Notes: generated from the letters alone by a model not told the origin. A stretch of DNA of 64,000 bases from Siphonodentalium dalli (GCA_032622095.1 CP136066.1:50304480-50368479), one strand, 5' to 3'; positions 11,751-24,500 are shown, counted from the first letter of the stretch. Made by a program: numbers and translations.

Positions 11751-13084
11751 TTAATATCAGAAAATAATGGACTTAAAATCAATATTAATTTGTATATATA
11801 GATACGTTTCCGGGCATGTGTCTTCGACTAATTTATTTTTGTATTCCCCGGAAATTATATAAAACGTACTTGATTATATAGGAAGAGATAAACCATCGTT
11901 AAATATTTAGGCTACCGCGCATACATGTATGGTATAGGACTATTTAAATGCACGCGTTTTTTGAGAAATCATGTTTAATTTTAGCAGTGCTCGTAGCCAT
12001 GCGACAATGACCAATTTGAACAGGTCGCATATATGAGAAGAGATTTAATACACTGGCACCTGATATTTAATGCTGCACGCCCCCCCCCCCCCGGGCCCCG
12101 CCCCCCCCCCCCCCCCGTGATATCCTGATATGGATGTGTAAACAGGCTCTGGTTAGATCCTCACGGCAATGATAGCCGGCAAATTATAACAACACAGATA
12201 GGCCTATGTGTGAAGCCGTTTGCACTGTCTGATTCGCCGCGAATCGGTTGGGCAGTGTGATGGTTTGGAGAGGCAGACCAAACTAACGTCGTGATTGTGG
12301 TACGTCGTTAACGTACCTGAGTACGAAAGTGGCGAAGGAGGCACGATGGTCCCTCAGCCAACATCCGCCACCCAGTTGTTTAGCACCGCTTCCGGTTTGA
12401 ACACGTGAAGAAATTTTTGACAACAAACAGTGCGATCTCAGTAATAATCACTGATAATTGACAAAATATGGTACATATCAATTTAATATTTAATAAATAG
12501 CGCAAACTAATGATATATATATCGAATTTCAAGGGCATAATTTCAAGATAAATTCATTTTTGTAATAAAAATAATATAATAAAAAAAGAAGTAATTTTTG
12601 TGCCAACATAATAAATAATTGAACATTGATTGAACAAATTGAAGAAAGAGAGCGTAAAAAAAATATAAACTACCAAGTTAATTTAAATTGATATCACGTG
12701 GTGCGTTGAGTGGGTACCTTGCCGCAGAAACGCGATGTATACTGCGTCTACAGACGGACAGGATACGGTGTCATGTGGTCGGCCGATCGCGAGATCTTGT
12801 TGCACGAAAATCACCCAACCACAATCGGCCAATCGGGCCCGATCGTTCGTTTACGTTAGCTGTCTGTCTGTCTGCTATATTTTCGTAGCGTCGCGGGCGA
12901 ATGCCGTAATCGGAAATCGCTCCTCGAGAAAATCGCGAATCCCAATCCCCACCGTGCAGGCAATCTCGAGTTAATGATAGCATGTAGGCCTAGCTACAAT
13001 CGGATTACGGAACTGTTATTGTTACAAATACATTCTGTTTGATCACTGAACACCCTCCGTGGTCTTCGTGTTGTGAAAAAAAAA
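11751..13084. other. Intergenic stretch with CpG-richer patches; possible FCF1 promoter region
   Basis: A poly-C tract lies at 12080-12116. CpG-richer segments lie at about 12225-12410 and 12700-12970, with a CTTCCGG-type ETS-like motif at about 12389. They lie 5.5-6 kb upstream of the first FCF1 exon found and could hold its first exon and promoter, but I found no convincing ATG plus donor. ORFs on both strands here have no domain. Confidence 0.3.
12080..12116. repeat. Poly-C tract interrupted by GGGCCCCG
   Basis: Two runs of 14-16 C separated by GGGCCCCG. It could form a G-quadruplex on the minus strand. Homopolymer length may also be an assembly uncertainty. Confidence 0.9.
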
Positions 13085-13234
13085 ACTGTCAGTACTCATA
13101 AGTGAACACATTTTAGCATGTTAATACAATGGAAAGTTATGATATTAAATTTATTAGCTGGTTGTATAATTCTATTCGGGGTACGAAACAACCATAGTAG
13201 CCTATATGGGATGAATCAATCAAAGTAAATTTCT
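13085..13234. repeat. 150 bp direct duplication, copy 1
   Basis: Runs from AACTGTCAGTACTCATAAGT to GTAAATTTCTAA. It is repeated with one visible difference (GTTAATAC versus GTAAATAC) at 13786-13936, about 700 bp downstream. Confidence 0.9.
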
Positions 13235-13785
13235 AAGTTGGAACGAATCGAAGTCGTTTCGTACCCGGGACGAATCGACGAGATCCCTATTTCACTACAC
13301 TTCTATTAATATATAGACGTGTTATGTCCATGAAATGTGAATGTTTGTTTCAATCCACTGTATTGAAACATTGATTATGCTATAGAAGGTATATAAGGGA
13401 ACAGTCGCCACGGGCCTATATAAAGCGAAAGGCCGTCACGATAAACTTGACCGCGTTCCTCACAACTTCTTTCATATAGCGCGCATGTAAACTCATGCGG
13501 TCGCGGATTTAGATACGTACGGTACCAAAAAAAGATGGGAAATAATAGGCGCACGGCTATATAGGTCTACTTCTATACGACATTAATTAGTCTGACATCG
13601 TAACAGTAGGCATATATATGTCTGGACACCAGCTGGCGACCGGCGGCGGCAGACCGGAGAGTATACTCACTGCACCGAAATATTCCGGAAACTATACTTT
13701 ACCGGAACCATGTGGTTGAAGTTTGTAAAGTTTTCAAATCAAAACGTTAGAAATGATGTATGAAATGCAGAAATATTAGCCAACA
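13235..13785. other. Sequence between the 150 bp direct repeats
   Basis: No ORF of note. It contains CpG-rich patches (13440-13520, 13620-13680). It could be a spacer of a tandem duplication. Confidence 0.4.
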
Positions 13786-13936
13786 ACTGTCAGTACTCAT
13801 AAGTGAACACATTTTAGCATGTAAATACAATGGAAAGTTATGATATTAAATTTATTAGCTGGTTGTATAATTCTATTCGGGGTACGAAACAACCATAGTA
13901 GCCTATATGGGATGAATCAATCAAAGTAAATTTCTA
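13786..13936. repeat. 150 bp direct duplication, copy 2
   Basis: Same orientation as 13085-13234. Too short and lacking a primer-binding site or TG/CA ends convincing enough to be called an LTR pair. Confidence 0.9.
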
Positions 13937-13937
13937 A

Positions 13938-14218
13938 CATGGCGTTGCAAACGGTCGTGAGCAGTGCGTTGGCATTGAAATTCTTCAAATGCATGCACAT
14001 TGATGCCAGTAACAGATTGTGCACAATACCTCATTCCAGCACATTTTTGAATGTTTTCCAACAGAATCATGGCCCGCGACTTGACGAAAATCAAATTCTG
14101 ATTGAGTGTTAAACGGAACTGAAGTCGGCAGATGTTTTCAAGGTTGAACCTTTGTGTATTGTGGGTGATGTGGTTAACACTTTTGGTGTGAAGGTGGCAC
14201 AGTTCACATGTAACGCCA
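13938..14218 (+). pseudogene. Possible broken coding sequence of unknown origin
   Basis: Beginning with an ATG just after the 150 bp repeat, one frame reads MALQTVVSSALALKFFKCMH, IDASNRLCTIPHSSTFLNVF and onward with a single TAA after about 58 codons, then stays open for another 34 codons to TAA. AATAAA follows at about 14286. The composition is less AT-rich than its neighbours. I do not recognise the family; it may be a decayed retrocopy or chance. Confidence 0.25.
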
Positions 14219-14955
14219 ACGGGAATGGCTCAGACGGTACGGTCTAACCCCAGTGGTAGCCAGGCTCTATGGAAAACATGCCTGAATAAAATGTGTAACA
14301 ACAACCTTAAGTGTTTTAATTTCTTCTCAAATCCAATTTGGTATCAACACATGCCATGGGAGCCATGCAAAAATTACCAAAAAACTAGCACTGCCTCTAC
14401 TGATGCAAACTCAAATTGAACAAATGAGTAATGTTGCTTGATCATGTATCGCAGACAAATATTATCCCAAAAAGTTGCCCCACCAAAATAGGTTAAGAAA
14501 AAAAGAAAAAAAAAGTTTACCTACCTACCGACCCAACATTTTTGGGACCCCGTTAGCGGAAACACAGATATTATTTTTTTAGGCCTTATCACTCTGAGGA
14601 GTATAGTCGAAATTACGTGTATTAAAAGTCAAACTCTGGTGCGAGATAAAAAAGTCTTCCATGAATGGCAAGTTACATACCGGTACTACTAGTAGTAGTC
14701 TGGCTTTGGTGGCTAAACATCAAAGATGCATGCTGTCATCTTTGATGTTCCGATGTCCGGTAAACACATGCACTGACGCAACTGAGTCGTCGGCAAAGAT
14801 CAATGCAATCATTTTCGATTGAGTAAGGCCTGGTCATTTGACATCTACACTCCGACTCACTGCATGCGTGTAGACAGTATCATGGATACTGAAGAAATGC
14901 GTAAATCAGATGTCTGCATGAGACACTGTTTTCAGCAGGTATTCAGCTAATTATA

Positions 14956-15556
14956 CCCCCCGCAACGAAGTTAGGGGGGGTATACTGGAGTCAGCTTGTC
15001 CGTCGTCCGTCCGTCGTCCGTCCGTGGACACAAATTTGTCCGGAGTTTTTCTCAGTCGTTTTTTGATCAATTTCCGTGAAACTTGGCACAGACATCAACC
15101 ACCATGGGAACCTGTGCACCTGCGATTATGACGTCTGTCGGACTTTTTTTGGTGGAGTTATCCCCCCTTTTTCGACTTAGAAACTTTTCGCAACATGTAT
15201 ACTTTTGTCCGAGCTTTTATACCTACATTTTTCGGTCAATTTTTTTAAAACGTGGCACAGATATTTAGTACCATGGGAACTTGTGCACCTGCGATTATGA
15301 CGTCTGTCCGACATTTTTTGGTGGAGTTATTCCCCTTTTTCGACTTAGAAATTTTTTCGCAACATACATAATTTTGTCCAAGCTTTTATTCCTACATTTT
15401 TTGGTCAATAGGTTTAAGATTAGGGTTATGGTTGTACACCTGCAATGGGAACTGTTATTTTATTATTTTAACTAAATGTTTACTGACATGTGAAACATCT
15501 TAGTATTTTCAAAACAGTGGGGTATCCGTAGTCCCATTGGGACAGTCACACCTCTA
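14956..15556. mobile_element. Pearl-like element, CCCCGCAACGAAGTTAGGGG family
   Basis: A terminal hairpin TATACCCCCCGCAACGAAGT followed by its GGGGGGGTATA mirror, then (CCGT)n, then two to three ~188 bp core units with AACTTGGCACAGA and ACCTGCGATTATGACGTCTG, ending GGTATCCGTAGTCCCATTGG. It sits inside hAT-MITE copy 1. Small ORFs here are chance frames in the repeats. Confidence 0.7.
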
Positions 15557-16526
15557 GTTTTTATACGCCCTTTTGAAAAAAAGGCCGTATTATAGTATTG
15601 GTCTGTCCGTCCGGGCGGGCGTCCGGGCGGGCGTCCGTCCGTTAACCTGTTGTCCGGATGATAACTTTAGTTAGAGTGAACCAAAATTAGTAAAATTTGG
15701 TATGTGGGTTTATTAGCCGAAAAGTAAGTTCAAGTTCGAATTTGGGTTCCGCCCGCCAATTTTCACCGGAGTTATGCCCCTTATTTAACGTTTTTTGACT
15801 TAGAAAATCCTTGAAATTTGTTGTCCGGATGATAACTTTAGTATAGTTTATCGGAATGAATCCAAATTTGGTATATTACTTTCTCCCACCAAAACACAGG
15901 TCAAGTTCGAACTTGGGTTCTGTCCGACCATTTTTGGCAGAGTTATGCCCCTTTTTCGACTCAGAAAATTCAGTTTTACTTATGTTTTTTGGTTTCCGGA
16001 TGATAACTCGATTTTGGAATGTTTATACGCAAAACCCGTATTTTTGTGGATTACATATATCGAAATACAGCTCAAGTCCGAATTTCGTTTTAATCCGATA
16101 ATTTTTGCGAGAGTTATGGCCCCTTTTTTGACGTAATTTGACTTAGAAAATCCATGAAATTTGTTGTCCGGATGATAACTTTAGTTAGAGTGAACCGATT
16201 TCAATCAAATTTGGTATGTGGGTTTATTAGGAGAAAAGACAGCTCAAGTTCGAATTTGGGTTCCGTCCGCCAATTTTCACCGGAGTTATGCCCCTTATTT
16301 GACGTAATTTGACTTAGAAAATCCCTGAAATTTGTTGTCCGCATGATAACTTTACTAGAGCTTATCGGATTCAATGATAATTTGGTATATTACTTTCTCC
16401 CACCAAAACACAGGTCAAGTTCAAATTTGAGTTTCGTCTGCCAATTTTTACCAGAGTTATGTCCCTTTTTTACCAGTTTCCGCCGACCCAAGAGAGGGCG
16501 TATATTGCACGCCCAGCGTAGCTCTT
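15557..16526. mobile_element. Pearl-like element, TATACGCCCTTTTGAAAAAA family, five ~172 bp cores
   Basis: Begins TATACGCCCTTTTGAAAAAA with a (CCGTCCGG)n tract; TGTTGTCCGGATGATAACTT recurs at about 15649, 15821, 16162 and 16335 with a variant at about 15993, i.e. a 172 bp period; ends AGAGGGCGTATATTGCACGC plus CCAGCGTAGCTC. It directly follows the previous element. Confidence 0.75.
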
Positions 16527-16870
16527 GTTTTAATTTTCATTTGTTAACTACATAAAGTTCATGACACTTCATAATTGTGTTTATCTGCCGTTGGTCATCC
16601 TTTGCATCTCAAATCGCCGTAGAATCACATGACCTAATATTTGCCCAGTGCCGCAATCGCTATGACAGTAAAAAGCTGCCGCAATTTGCATGTACGAAAA
16701 TTTATATAGGTCACGCAATATTCATAGCGGATATCCGGTTATGATCCGGTTACACATCGCGGTTAACCGGCTACAAAAATAGGTAAACCGTTTCAGCACT
16801 ACTTTATTCCTCATTGACTATTTGCAGGCTTGGTAATAATAATAATAATAACACCTACCATCCAGCTAGC

Positions 16871-17375
16871 ATTTTTTCGTGCACTTTTCATCCATGTATC
16901 ATTGACCATTCAGCTGCCAGAATTTTTTTTATGCTGATCCTAGCTTGGGGGTCCCAGGGGAAATCACTCTACTAATTTGTATTTGGTGTATTGTAACCTC
17001 AACTTCAAGAGACCAATTTTAATTTTGAATGGGTATAGTATACATGGCAATCAAACATGACTACCCCATCAAGTAAATTGTGGGGCTGAAGTTTGTTGGA
17101 ATATGTACCGCCATCTGCCTCCCCCCCCTTCGGCAAATGATGACATCACCTGGAAATCTCTGAGACTGAGAGCTTTGTGATTGTAGATGATGTATTAAAA
17201 CATTGCTATTTTAATTAATTATGCGTCATTTTCAATAACAATAGCACAATTCGGTAGAGAATAGAATATCCTTTGTTTACTAAAATAAAAACCCGCGCTT
17301 TTATTTCAGAAATGATTTTTGTTAAATTTGTGAAAATTACTCTGAATTTGAAAGTTCCAACAACGCACGTTTATG
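16871..17375. other. Spacer between hAT-MITE copies, nothing supported
   Basis: No ORF or named repeat. A short TTTATTTCAG at about 17301 resembles an acceptor but no exon follows. Confidence 0.4.
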
Positions 17376-17383
17376 CTTTATTC

Positions 17384-18344
17384 TAGTGCTGAAACGGATA
17401 TCCGGATATCCGGTTGACAACCGGCTACTGTCGACAACCGGTTGAACTACGATCAACTGGTTAACCGCTATGTATTGCACACACGCGATGCTAACGACAA
17501 AAACGATCATATTAGGTTCTTAATCAGCACGAGACTGATAACAGAAGTACTTTATCAATTGTGCTACACTCTGAGGAGTATAGTCGAAATTACGTGTATT
17601 AAAAGTCAAAATCTGGTGCGAGATAAAAAGTCTTCCATGAATGGCAAGTTACATACTACTAGTAGTAGTCTGGCTTTGGTGGCTAAACATCAAAGATGCA
17701 TGCCGCCATCTTTGATGTTCCGATGTCCGGTAAACACGTGCACTGACGCAACTGAGTCGTCGGCAAAGATCAATGCAATTTTTTTAATTTTCATTTGTTA
17801 ACTACATAAAGTTCATGACACTTCATAATTGTGTTTATCTGCCGTTGGTCATCCTTTGCATCTCAAATCGCCGTAGAATCACATGACCTAATATTCGCCC
17901 AGTGCCGCAATCGCTATGACAGTAAAAAGCTGCCGCAACTTGCATGTACGAAATTTTTTATAGGTCACGCAATATTCTTCCCAAAGGAGAACGACAAGTC
18001 GGGCAGCAGTCGTGACTGCAATACAAACAGGTCAAGCATGATGCGTCTATTTATAAACACTGCGAGTTTTAGTTCACCTGTGTCACCTGTCAATTTGTCA
18101 ACACATGGCTGTTTACCGTTCGTGTTTGGTGATTTTCATTCGTTTAATACAAGCTATGTCTGTAAACATTATGTGAGTTCGCAGTACAGTTGATAAATCA
18201 AATTATGATGATAAATATTGGTTCATATTATGGTGTAAATAATGAATGTAAAGTCATAGGTTGAAAATAGCGGATATCCGGTTATGATCCGGTTACACAT
18301 CGCGGTTAACCGGCTACAAAAATAGGTAAGCCGTTTCAGCACTA
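17384..18344. mobile_element. hAT-like non-autonomous transposon, intact, 961 bp, with 8 bp target-site duplication
   Basis: TIR TAGTGCTGAAACGG at the left and CCGTTTCAGCACTA at the right; both sides carry the identical 8 bp CTTTATTC (17376-17383 and 18345-18352). The 8 bp duplication and TAGTG-like ends are characteristic of the hAT superfamily. Subterminal CCGGATATCC and CCGGTTAACCGG repeats could be transposase sites. The two ORFs inside (17442-17801 and 17831-18193) show no dimerisation domain or BED finger, so it is non-autonomous. Confidence 0.88.
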
Positions 18345-18473
18345 CTTTATTCCTCATTGACTATTTGCAGGCTTGATAATAATAATAATAATAACACCTA
18401 CCATCCAGCTAGCCATCTGAGCTATCTGATCCCCAGAAATTCATAATGAGCTGAGTTTTGCTTCTTTTTGCAG

Positions 18474-18547
18474 GCAAGGCACAAGTCGAAGTCTGCAAAG
18501 AAATATGCTGTCATGAAACGAACAATCAATCCCAAAGATTCCAGGAT
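18474..18547 (+). CDS. FCF1: FCF1 exon (second coding exon): basic N-terminal tail
   Basis: A pyrimidine-rich tract and CAG acceptor precede GCAAGGCACAAG; the donor is GTAAGT directly after AGGAT. The 74 nt encode [16 protein letters not shown] then TINPKDSR and two bases of an Ile codon, matching the family's lysine-rich start and its KYA-MKR motif. An in-frame stop lies in the intron just upstream, so translation cannot begin here. This exon begins only about 60 bp after the end of a duplicated hAT-MITE segment. Confidence 0.93.
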
Positions 18548-21500
18548 GTAAGTGTTCACAATTTACTTTCACCTATCAAATAATAGTGATGATTGGGTAT
18601 TTTTTACTCAAATTAATAATAGCACACATAAAATTTTAAATAGGTTTAAATTTTGATACATGTTTTAAGATAGTCTCTGTCCTTTCATATTTCTTTTCCG
18701 GATGATATTATTAGTTCTACTAAACTAAATAGATTGAAATTTGGTATGTAAGTTCACTACCACAAAATTCAGGTGAAGATCGATTTTCGGTTTCCGTGGC
18801 CCATTTTTACAAACCTTTTTAGACTAATAAATTCAGTTAGCGCTTGTTAATCACCATTAACCCTTTCAGTGTCAAGTCTGATTTTTGTATCATCAACTCT
18901 TAGAGCTCTTTCCATCAATTTATCACATTATTATAATCAATAAATTTGAACAAATGATCAAGGAAATATGGGTTGATACAAAAATCAGACTTGGAACTGA
19001 AAGGGTTAAACTTGGTACATGTATGTGGTTGAAGTGGCCAGAAACACAAGCTGTGCTTGAATCAGACATTTGCAAAATGATTCTCACCTGTAGATCCTTG
19101 TTGCCTTTTTAGCTCACCTGAGACGAAGTCTCCGGTGGAGCTATAGTCATCACTCCTCGTCCGTCGTCCGTCCGTCTGACCGTCCGTCCGTCCGTCCGTC
19201 CGTCCGTCAACAATCATCTTCTTCTCCAGTATCATAAGGCCAAATGAGTTCATATTTGGTGTGGATGTTCCCTGCTTGACTCAGACTCAGATTTGTTAAA
19301 ATAAGGTCACTGAGTCAAATAGTTGCGAAGCTAGGGCCATAACTCTTTCCCGCCATAGTAATTCTTAAAACAACTTCTTTTCAAGAACAATCAGGCCTAT
19401 TTAGCTTATATTTGGTATGGAAGGTCCTTGAGTGACTGAGGGTCAGATTTGTTCAAATGGGGTCACTGGGTCAAATAGGGGCAGAATCAGGGACATAACT
19501 CTATTCTCCCTAGTAATTATTAGAATGACTTCTTCTCCAGAATCATCAGGCCGATTTAGCTAATATTTTGTATGGTGGGTCCTTGTGTGACTGGGGATCA
19601 GATTTGTTCAAATGGGGTCAGTGTGTCAAATAGGGGCCGTGTCAGGAACATAACTTAAATATTTTTTTTTTTTTTTTTTTTTTTTTAAATATTGTTAAAT
19701 TTAAATCCTTGCTCAATTCAAAAAACAAATCACAATTCAAAATGAACCAATACAAAAATATTTTTTTCATTTTAACCCCTGATTTTTTGTATTTTTTTAG
19801 ACACAAAACACCCCATTCCACCCCTTTCCCTCCTCACCCCTCTACACCCCTGTCCCCACTACCACCCTCCCCCCCAATCTGCGCCGCCCTGCACCCACTG
19901 CAGTCAAGAACAAATTAATTAGAAAAACTGACACCTTGTAACGTCCATAAAGTATGGTATTAGCCCCAGACAGAAAGAGTTAATAACAGTCATCAATTCA
20001 GATGTTATCTAGCTGGCTGACAGCTAGGTGTAAACAGTCATGCTCTGTGTGTATCATTAACATATCATATCAAAACAAAATGCTGTATGTCTGACATTTG
20101 CAGAATGAGGTCCCCAGAGGGTGAATTTAGTGATGCTACTCTGCACAGTAGGCTAGCATCACCAAATACACTCTCCAGGGACCTCATTCTGCTTAGGCCT
20201 CATCTTCAGGGAAGTATACAGGTCTTAAATTGACATTTCTACTTACTTTTTCCCTTCTGTTCAGTTTCTATATTCCCTAATTTGCTGTCAGAAGATAAAA
20301 TTGATAATTGAAGTGCCCAATTGGTGCACATCACCAATTAACTGGACAACTTCAATCTGTTCCTATGTCTCCCATATCAGTTGAGGCCTAAGCATAATGA
20401 GGTCCACAGAGGGTGAATTTGGTGATGCTAGCCCACCTTACAGGATAGCAGCACTAAATTCACCCTTTAGTGACCTCATTCTGCAAAAGTCAGACACTAT
20501 ATATTCAGGCTTGGCTGTTCCACTATTATATTCTTAACCACCACCTATCCAGTTGTACTCATTATACCCTGATTTGCAAAGAAAACTTGGGGGGGGGGGG
20601 TATATTGGATTGAATTTGTCTGTCAGTATGTCCTCCCGTCCATCCCTCTGTTGGGATGTTTCCATCCGTCCATCAATTTTGTTCTTCTCCACATACATAT
20701 TAAAGACCGAAATGGTTCATATATTTTGACTCACATTCAGATTTGTTCAAATGAGTTCATCAGGTCATATAGGTGAGAAGCCAGGGCCATAACTCTTTCC
20801 CTCCGTAGTAATTCTTCAGAAACCATCAGGCCTATTTAGCTTTTGGTATGGAGGGTCCTTTGGTGAGTGGGGTTCAGATTTGTTCACGTGAGGTCATTTT
20901 TAGGAAACTTTTGAGGAAAATCAGTTTTCTTCAACTCTTAAAATCTACCGTTTGAAATTTCTAGATGAATAGATCTCATAGATGGGGATTCACATTTGTT
21001 CAAATAAGGGCAGAGATAAGAGATTTAACTCTCAACCACCCACCCTACCTGTATGTATGCTGTTTGATACTGGTATAATAATATATAGATTCCTATTGAT
21101 TTCTAAGCTGCCTGGGTGGAGGCAATGAGGCTGTAGATTTGATTTTTCAACCAGTAACAGTCCACATTTTCCTACTTCGGGTTAAACTGTTCGACCGAAA
21201 TCGCCACAAATGTTAACAGGTCTATTTTGCTGATATTTAGTATGAAGGGTTCTTTGGTGTCTGGTATTGAAATTTATTCAGATGTGGTCACCAGGTTAAA
21301 TAGGGTGGGACCAGGGACATAACTGTATGTCTCTATAGTCATTCTTAAATTGTCTTCTCAAGAGAGGTTGGACTATTTAGCTTACATATAGTATGGATGA
21401 TCCTTTAGTGACTGATATTCAGATTTGTTAACATCAGGTCAACCTGTTAAGAAATGACGGGGGCTATGGGGAGTTAACAATTTTGTGTTTAAAAAATCAT

Positions 21501-24500
21501 TGAAATACCAAATTCATTAAAACATCTTCCTTGGAACTACCTAACTGATTAATCTGACATACATGTATGGTGTTTTGGGTCCATGGATAAATGGGCTTCA
21601 AACATGTCTAAATGGTTTTATAAAAAGGTGCTTGTGAGATTGGAAATTTCCAAAAATTGAGAAAGTTTGAGATGTCGGTTGTGAAATTCCAACCCAAGAC
21701 TTGGGAGTCTGGAGCCCGGTCGGGAGGGGACTTGTTGAGCTGGAGGAGGGGGGTGATCAGTAGTGAACAGTGTGCAATTTCATGGTGGATATTCACCTTG
21801 AAATTACCCACTGTACACTACTGAAGCCTCTCTAGCCACATATCGTGTTTAGATCTACTTTTTTCAAAGTGCTTATGAAAAGTTCTGACTATTGTGGTCT
21901 CCAGAGTCCCAGTCTCATCAGTCTTTGCAGTCTGGTGAGCGACCCCACAGTCTTTGACTGTCTTGTTTATTTCATTGGTTTCTGAAGTGCAATTTGAAAC
22001 AATTCAGAATCAGGATTGTATTTAGTTTTCTGAGGGAAGGATTTGAAAGCCCCATATTATATACTTGCTCATTGTTTCATTATTTTAGAAAGGCAAATCA
22101 GGATAAGAAAAGAATAAAAAAGAATGTCAACTCCGAAGAGATGAAAACCAGAGAACTGTGAGTCATAACAAATGAGCAGATTATTTCAACATTAAAACAT
22201 ACAGCCACAAAACATTCATATCTAGAAATCAGAGTTGCACGCTAGGTAATCTGAGCCTGGTTAATATATTGAAGCTGAATTATCAAAGAGAAGTATGTTC
22301 ATTTATCCCTTCCGCTTGGACCGCGGCAAATGCACGGATAGTTCACCAGAAACAGAAAGGTGTACGTTTCTTAATGCCAAGTGTGTAGTGGAAGATACAA
22401 GATTTGTCGCTTTTTCTCTGCCGATATAAATAAACAATGTTCTTATATTTATTACAACGCATCGATAGTTTGCAGGAATTCATAGTGAAATTAACCCTTT
22501 CATTAAAGATCCTGTGCCAGTGCATTCTCTTATATATGCAAGTCTCCCATACTATTGAGTGCCTAATAAACATACATGTACGATTATTAAAATCAAGGTA
22601 AAATTCCCACCTGTACAATCGTTATTTGGTCCTGTACGTTTATTAAATTAACCAAAAGAAATAATTCACCAATCTTAAATTGTGTTATTCATAGATAAAT
22701 GAATTCTGATTGTTGACAGTGATCAGCACACTGTAGATTCACAGACCTGGCTATCCATCGAAACAATTTCTGTCACATGGCATCAGTAAACCAGTCAGAT
22801 GGTGCGTTTTGTTGGGATGTATGGTACTAATATTTCCAGTCTGTACGTTTATTCCGCCCTGTACTATTATTCAGTTACGCGACATTTTCCAACCTGTACT
22901 ATTATTCCACCCTGTAGTTTTATTAGGCACTCAAGAGTAGGGAGCCTCGCATATATAAGAGAATACATTGGCCTAAAAATATTAACATTGACATTGTAAG
23001 CCAGTGCATTCTCTGATATATGAGAGACTCCCTATGGGAAATTCTCATATATAAGAGAATGCACTGGCACAGGATCTTTAATGCTGCAACAGCATAGCTC
23101 ACATCATGTAAGGGTTAACACCAGTCATTTCAGCCATAACATGTATCGAGGAAAATGTAAAATATATATCCAAAATATATCTCCAAATATGGAGATAAAG
23201 TCAAAGTAGAGTCAATAACAGTTGTTATCCCACCTGGAGCCACCAGCACAAAAGCGTGAACAATGCCGCGCATGTTCAAATTTTCCCGCCAAAATGGACA
23301 CATCAAACACTCAATGCAAATGTCATAATTTATAATTCAAAACATGTGGGCTAAAACTGTGTTCCATGGAAGTCAGTGGTCAGCAGTGGTCCTCACTATT
23401 GTTGTTTGAATTTATGTTATAAAGCAACAAATTTTGCAATTAGCGAGTGATGGCGACTTATTTTCGGGATGCTTTGCCATGGGTTTTCCAGTTGATGACC
23501 TTTCGTGCAGAAGTATTTCATTGCAACGTATCACCGATCTTACTGGACATCGCATCAAAAGAATGGTCAAGAAAATCTGTTTGCAATATAAAATTTAATT
23601 TTCGATATAATTGCAGAACACTGCATTCGTTTTAATTGCTATTTCTTCTATGATGTACAATAACTTAGGTCTCACATGTACATGTATGTGCAATATTCAA
23701 GACTTTGCTCCTGGTACCATTAAAATAATAATGCACCTGCTGAAATAATAACTCAATTCACCTTCTGGGGACCTCATTCTGCTTTGGCCTCATCTTCTCT
23801 GGAAAATATCTTTATTATCAAATTAACAAGTTTTTTAGTTTCTTATTTAGAAAGTATCTTTTTCTTTTTTAGTTAAGTTTCTCTATATCCTCAAATTGGC
23901 AAACAAGAGAATGCATAATTGATGTGCCCATTGGGTGCACATCACCATCTTCACCATCTGGGAACTTAAATATGAATCTACATGTAGGTCATGCAGAATG
24001 CGGTCCCAAGAGGATGAATTTGTTGATGCTAGCCCACTGTTTGGGTAGCGTCACTAAATTCACCCTCTGGCGACCTCATTCTGCAAATGTCCAGCACCAT
24101 ATCTGGTAGGGCTGTAATGACATTATGAATTCTATTGTGATACTCTTTTAAACGATACATGTATCGTATCGTGTTATGTGTATCGTGATACAGGAAATCA
24201 CATAATTTTTTAAGACAGACATGTTTAAAACAGCAAAACCTGCCATGTTCTCTCAAGTTTACATGTCTAGTATGTTTATTTGACTCATATACCCCGCTGG
24301 ACAAAACAAGTGTCCACTTAACCATGGTGCGGTTTGCGTTGCCACCGCGGCCGAACTTCAACTTCCCCGCGGCTCCACCGGCTAACTGCAGTTGGGCCGC
24401 GTTGTACTTGCCGTTCGGCCGTGGTGTACTTGCCGTTCGGCCCGCTGTGTACTTGCTGTTCAGCCGCAGTGTACTTGCTGTTCGGCCGCGGTGCTCAACC

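Larger units (their letters stand above)
14607..16870. repeat. hAT-MITE copy 1: 5'-truncated, split by a 1.7 kb insertion, internally deleted
   Basis: 14607-14812 matches 17572-17780, and 16527-16865 matches 17781-18412, so the same sequence is interrupted at 14813-16526 by two pearl-like elements. It also lacks about 285 bp that copy 2 has (17980-18265). Beyond the right TIR, it shares a further ~65 bp of host flank with copy 2, including CTTTATTCCTCATTGAC, so the locus itself was duplicated after insertion. Confidence 0.85.
18548..22088. other. FCF1 intron, repeat-filled
   Basis: Holds a TTAA hairpin MITE (18859-19007), a pearl-like element (19110-19690), a GCAGAATGAGGTCC element (20088-20499) and a diverged pearl-like stretch (20570-21600) with (CCGT)-like and TCAGATTTGTTCAAAT core repeats. 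No coding ORF. Confidence 0.7.

Noticed and set aside
13085-13936. Short LTR retrotransposon (150 bp LTRs)
   Set aside because: No primer-binding site, no polypurine tract and no gag-pol in the 550 bp between; a simple direct duplication explains it better.
17442-18193. Two + strand ORFs of about 120 codons as a possible transposase
   Set aside because: They lie in the hAT-like MITE but show no BED finger, no catalytic blocks and no dimerisation domain, and the damaged sister copy does not preserve them.
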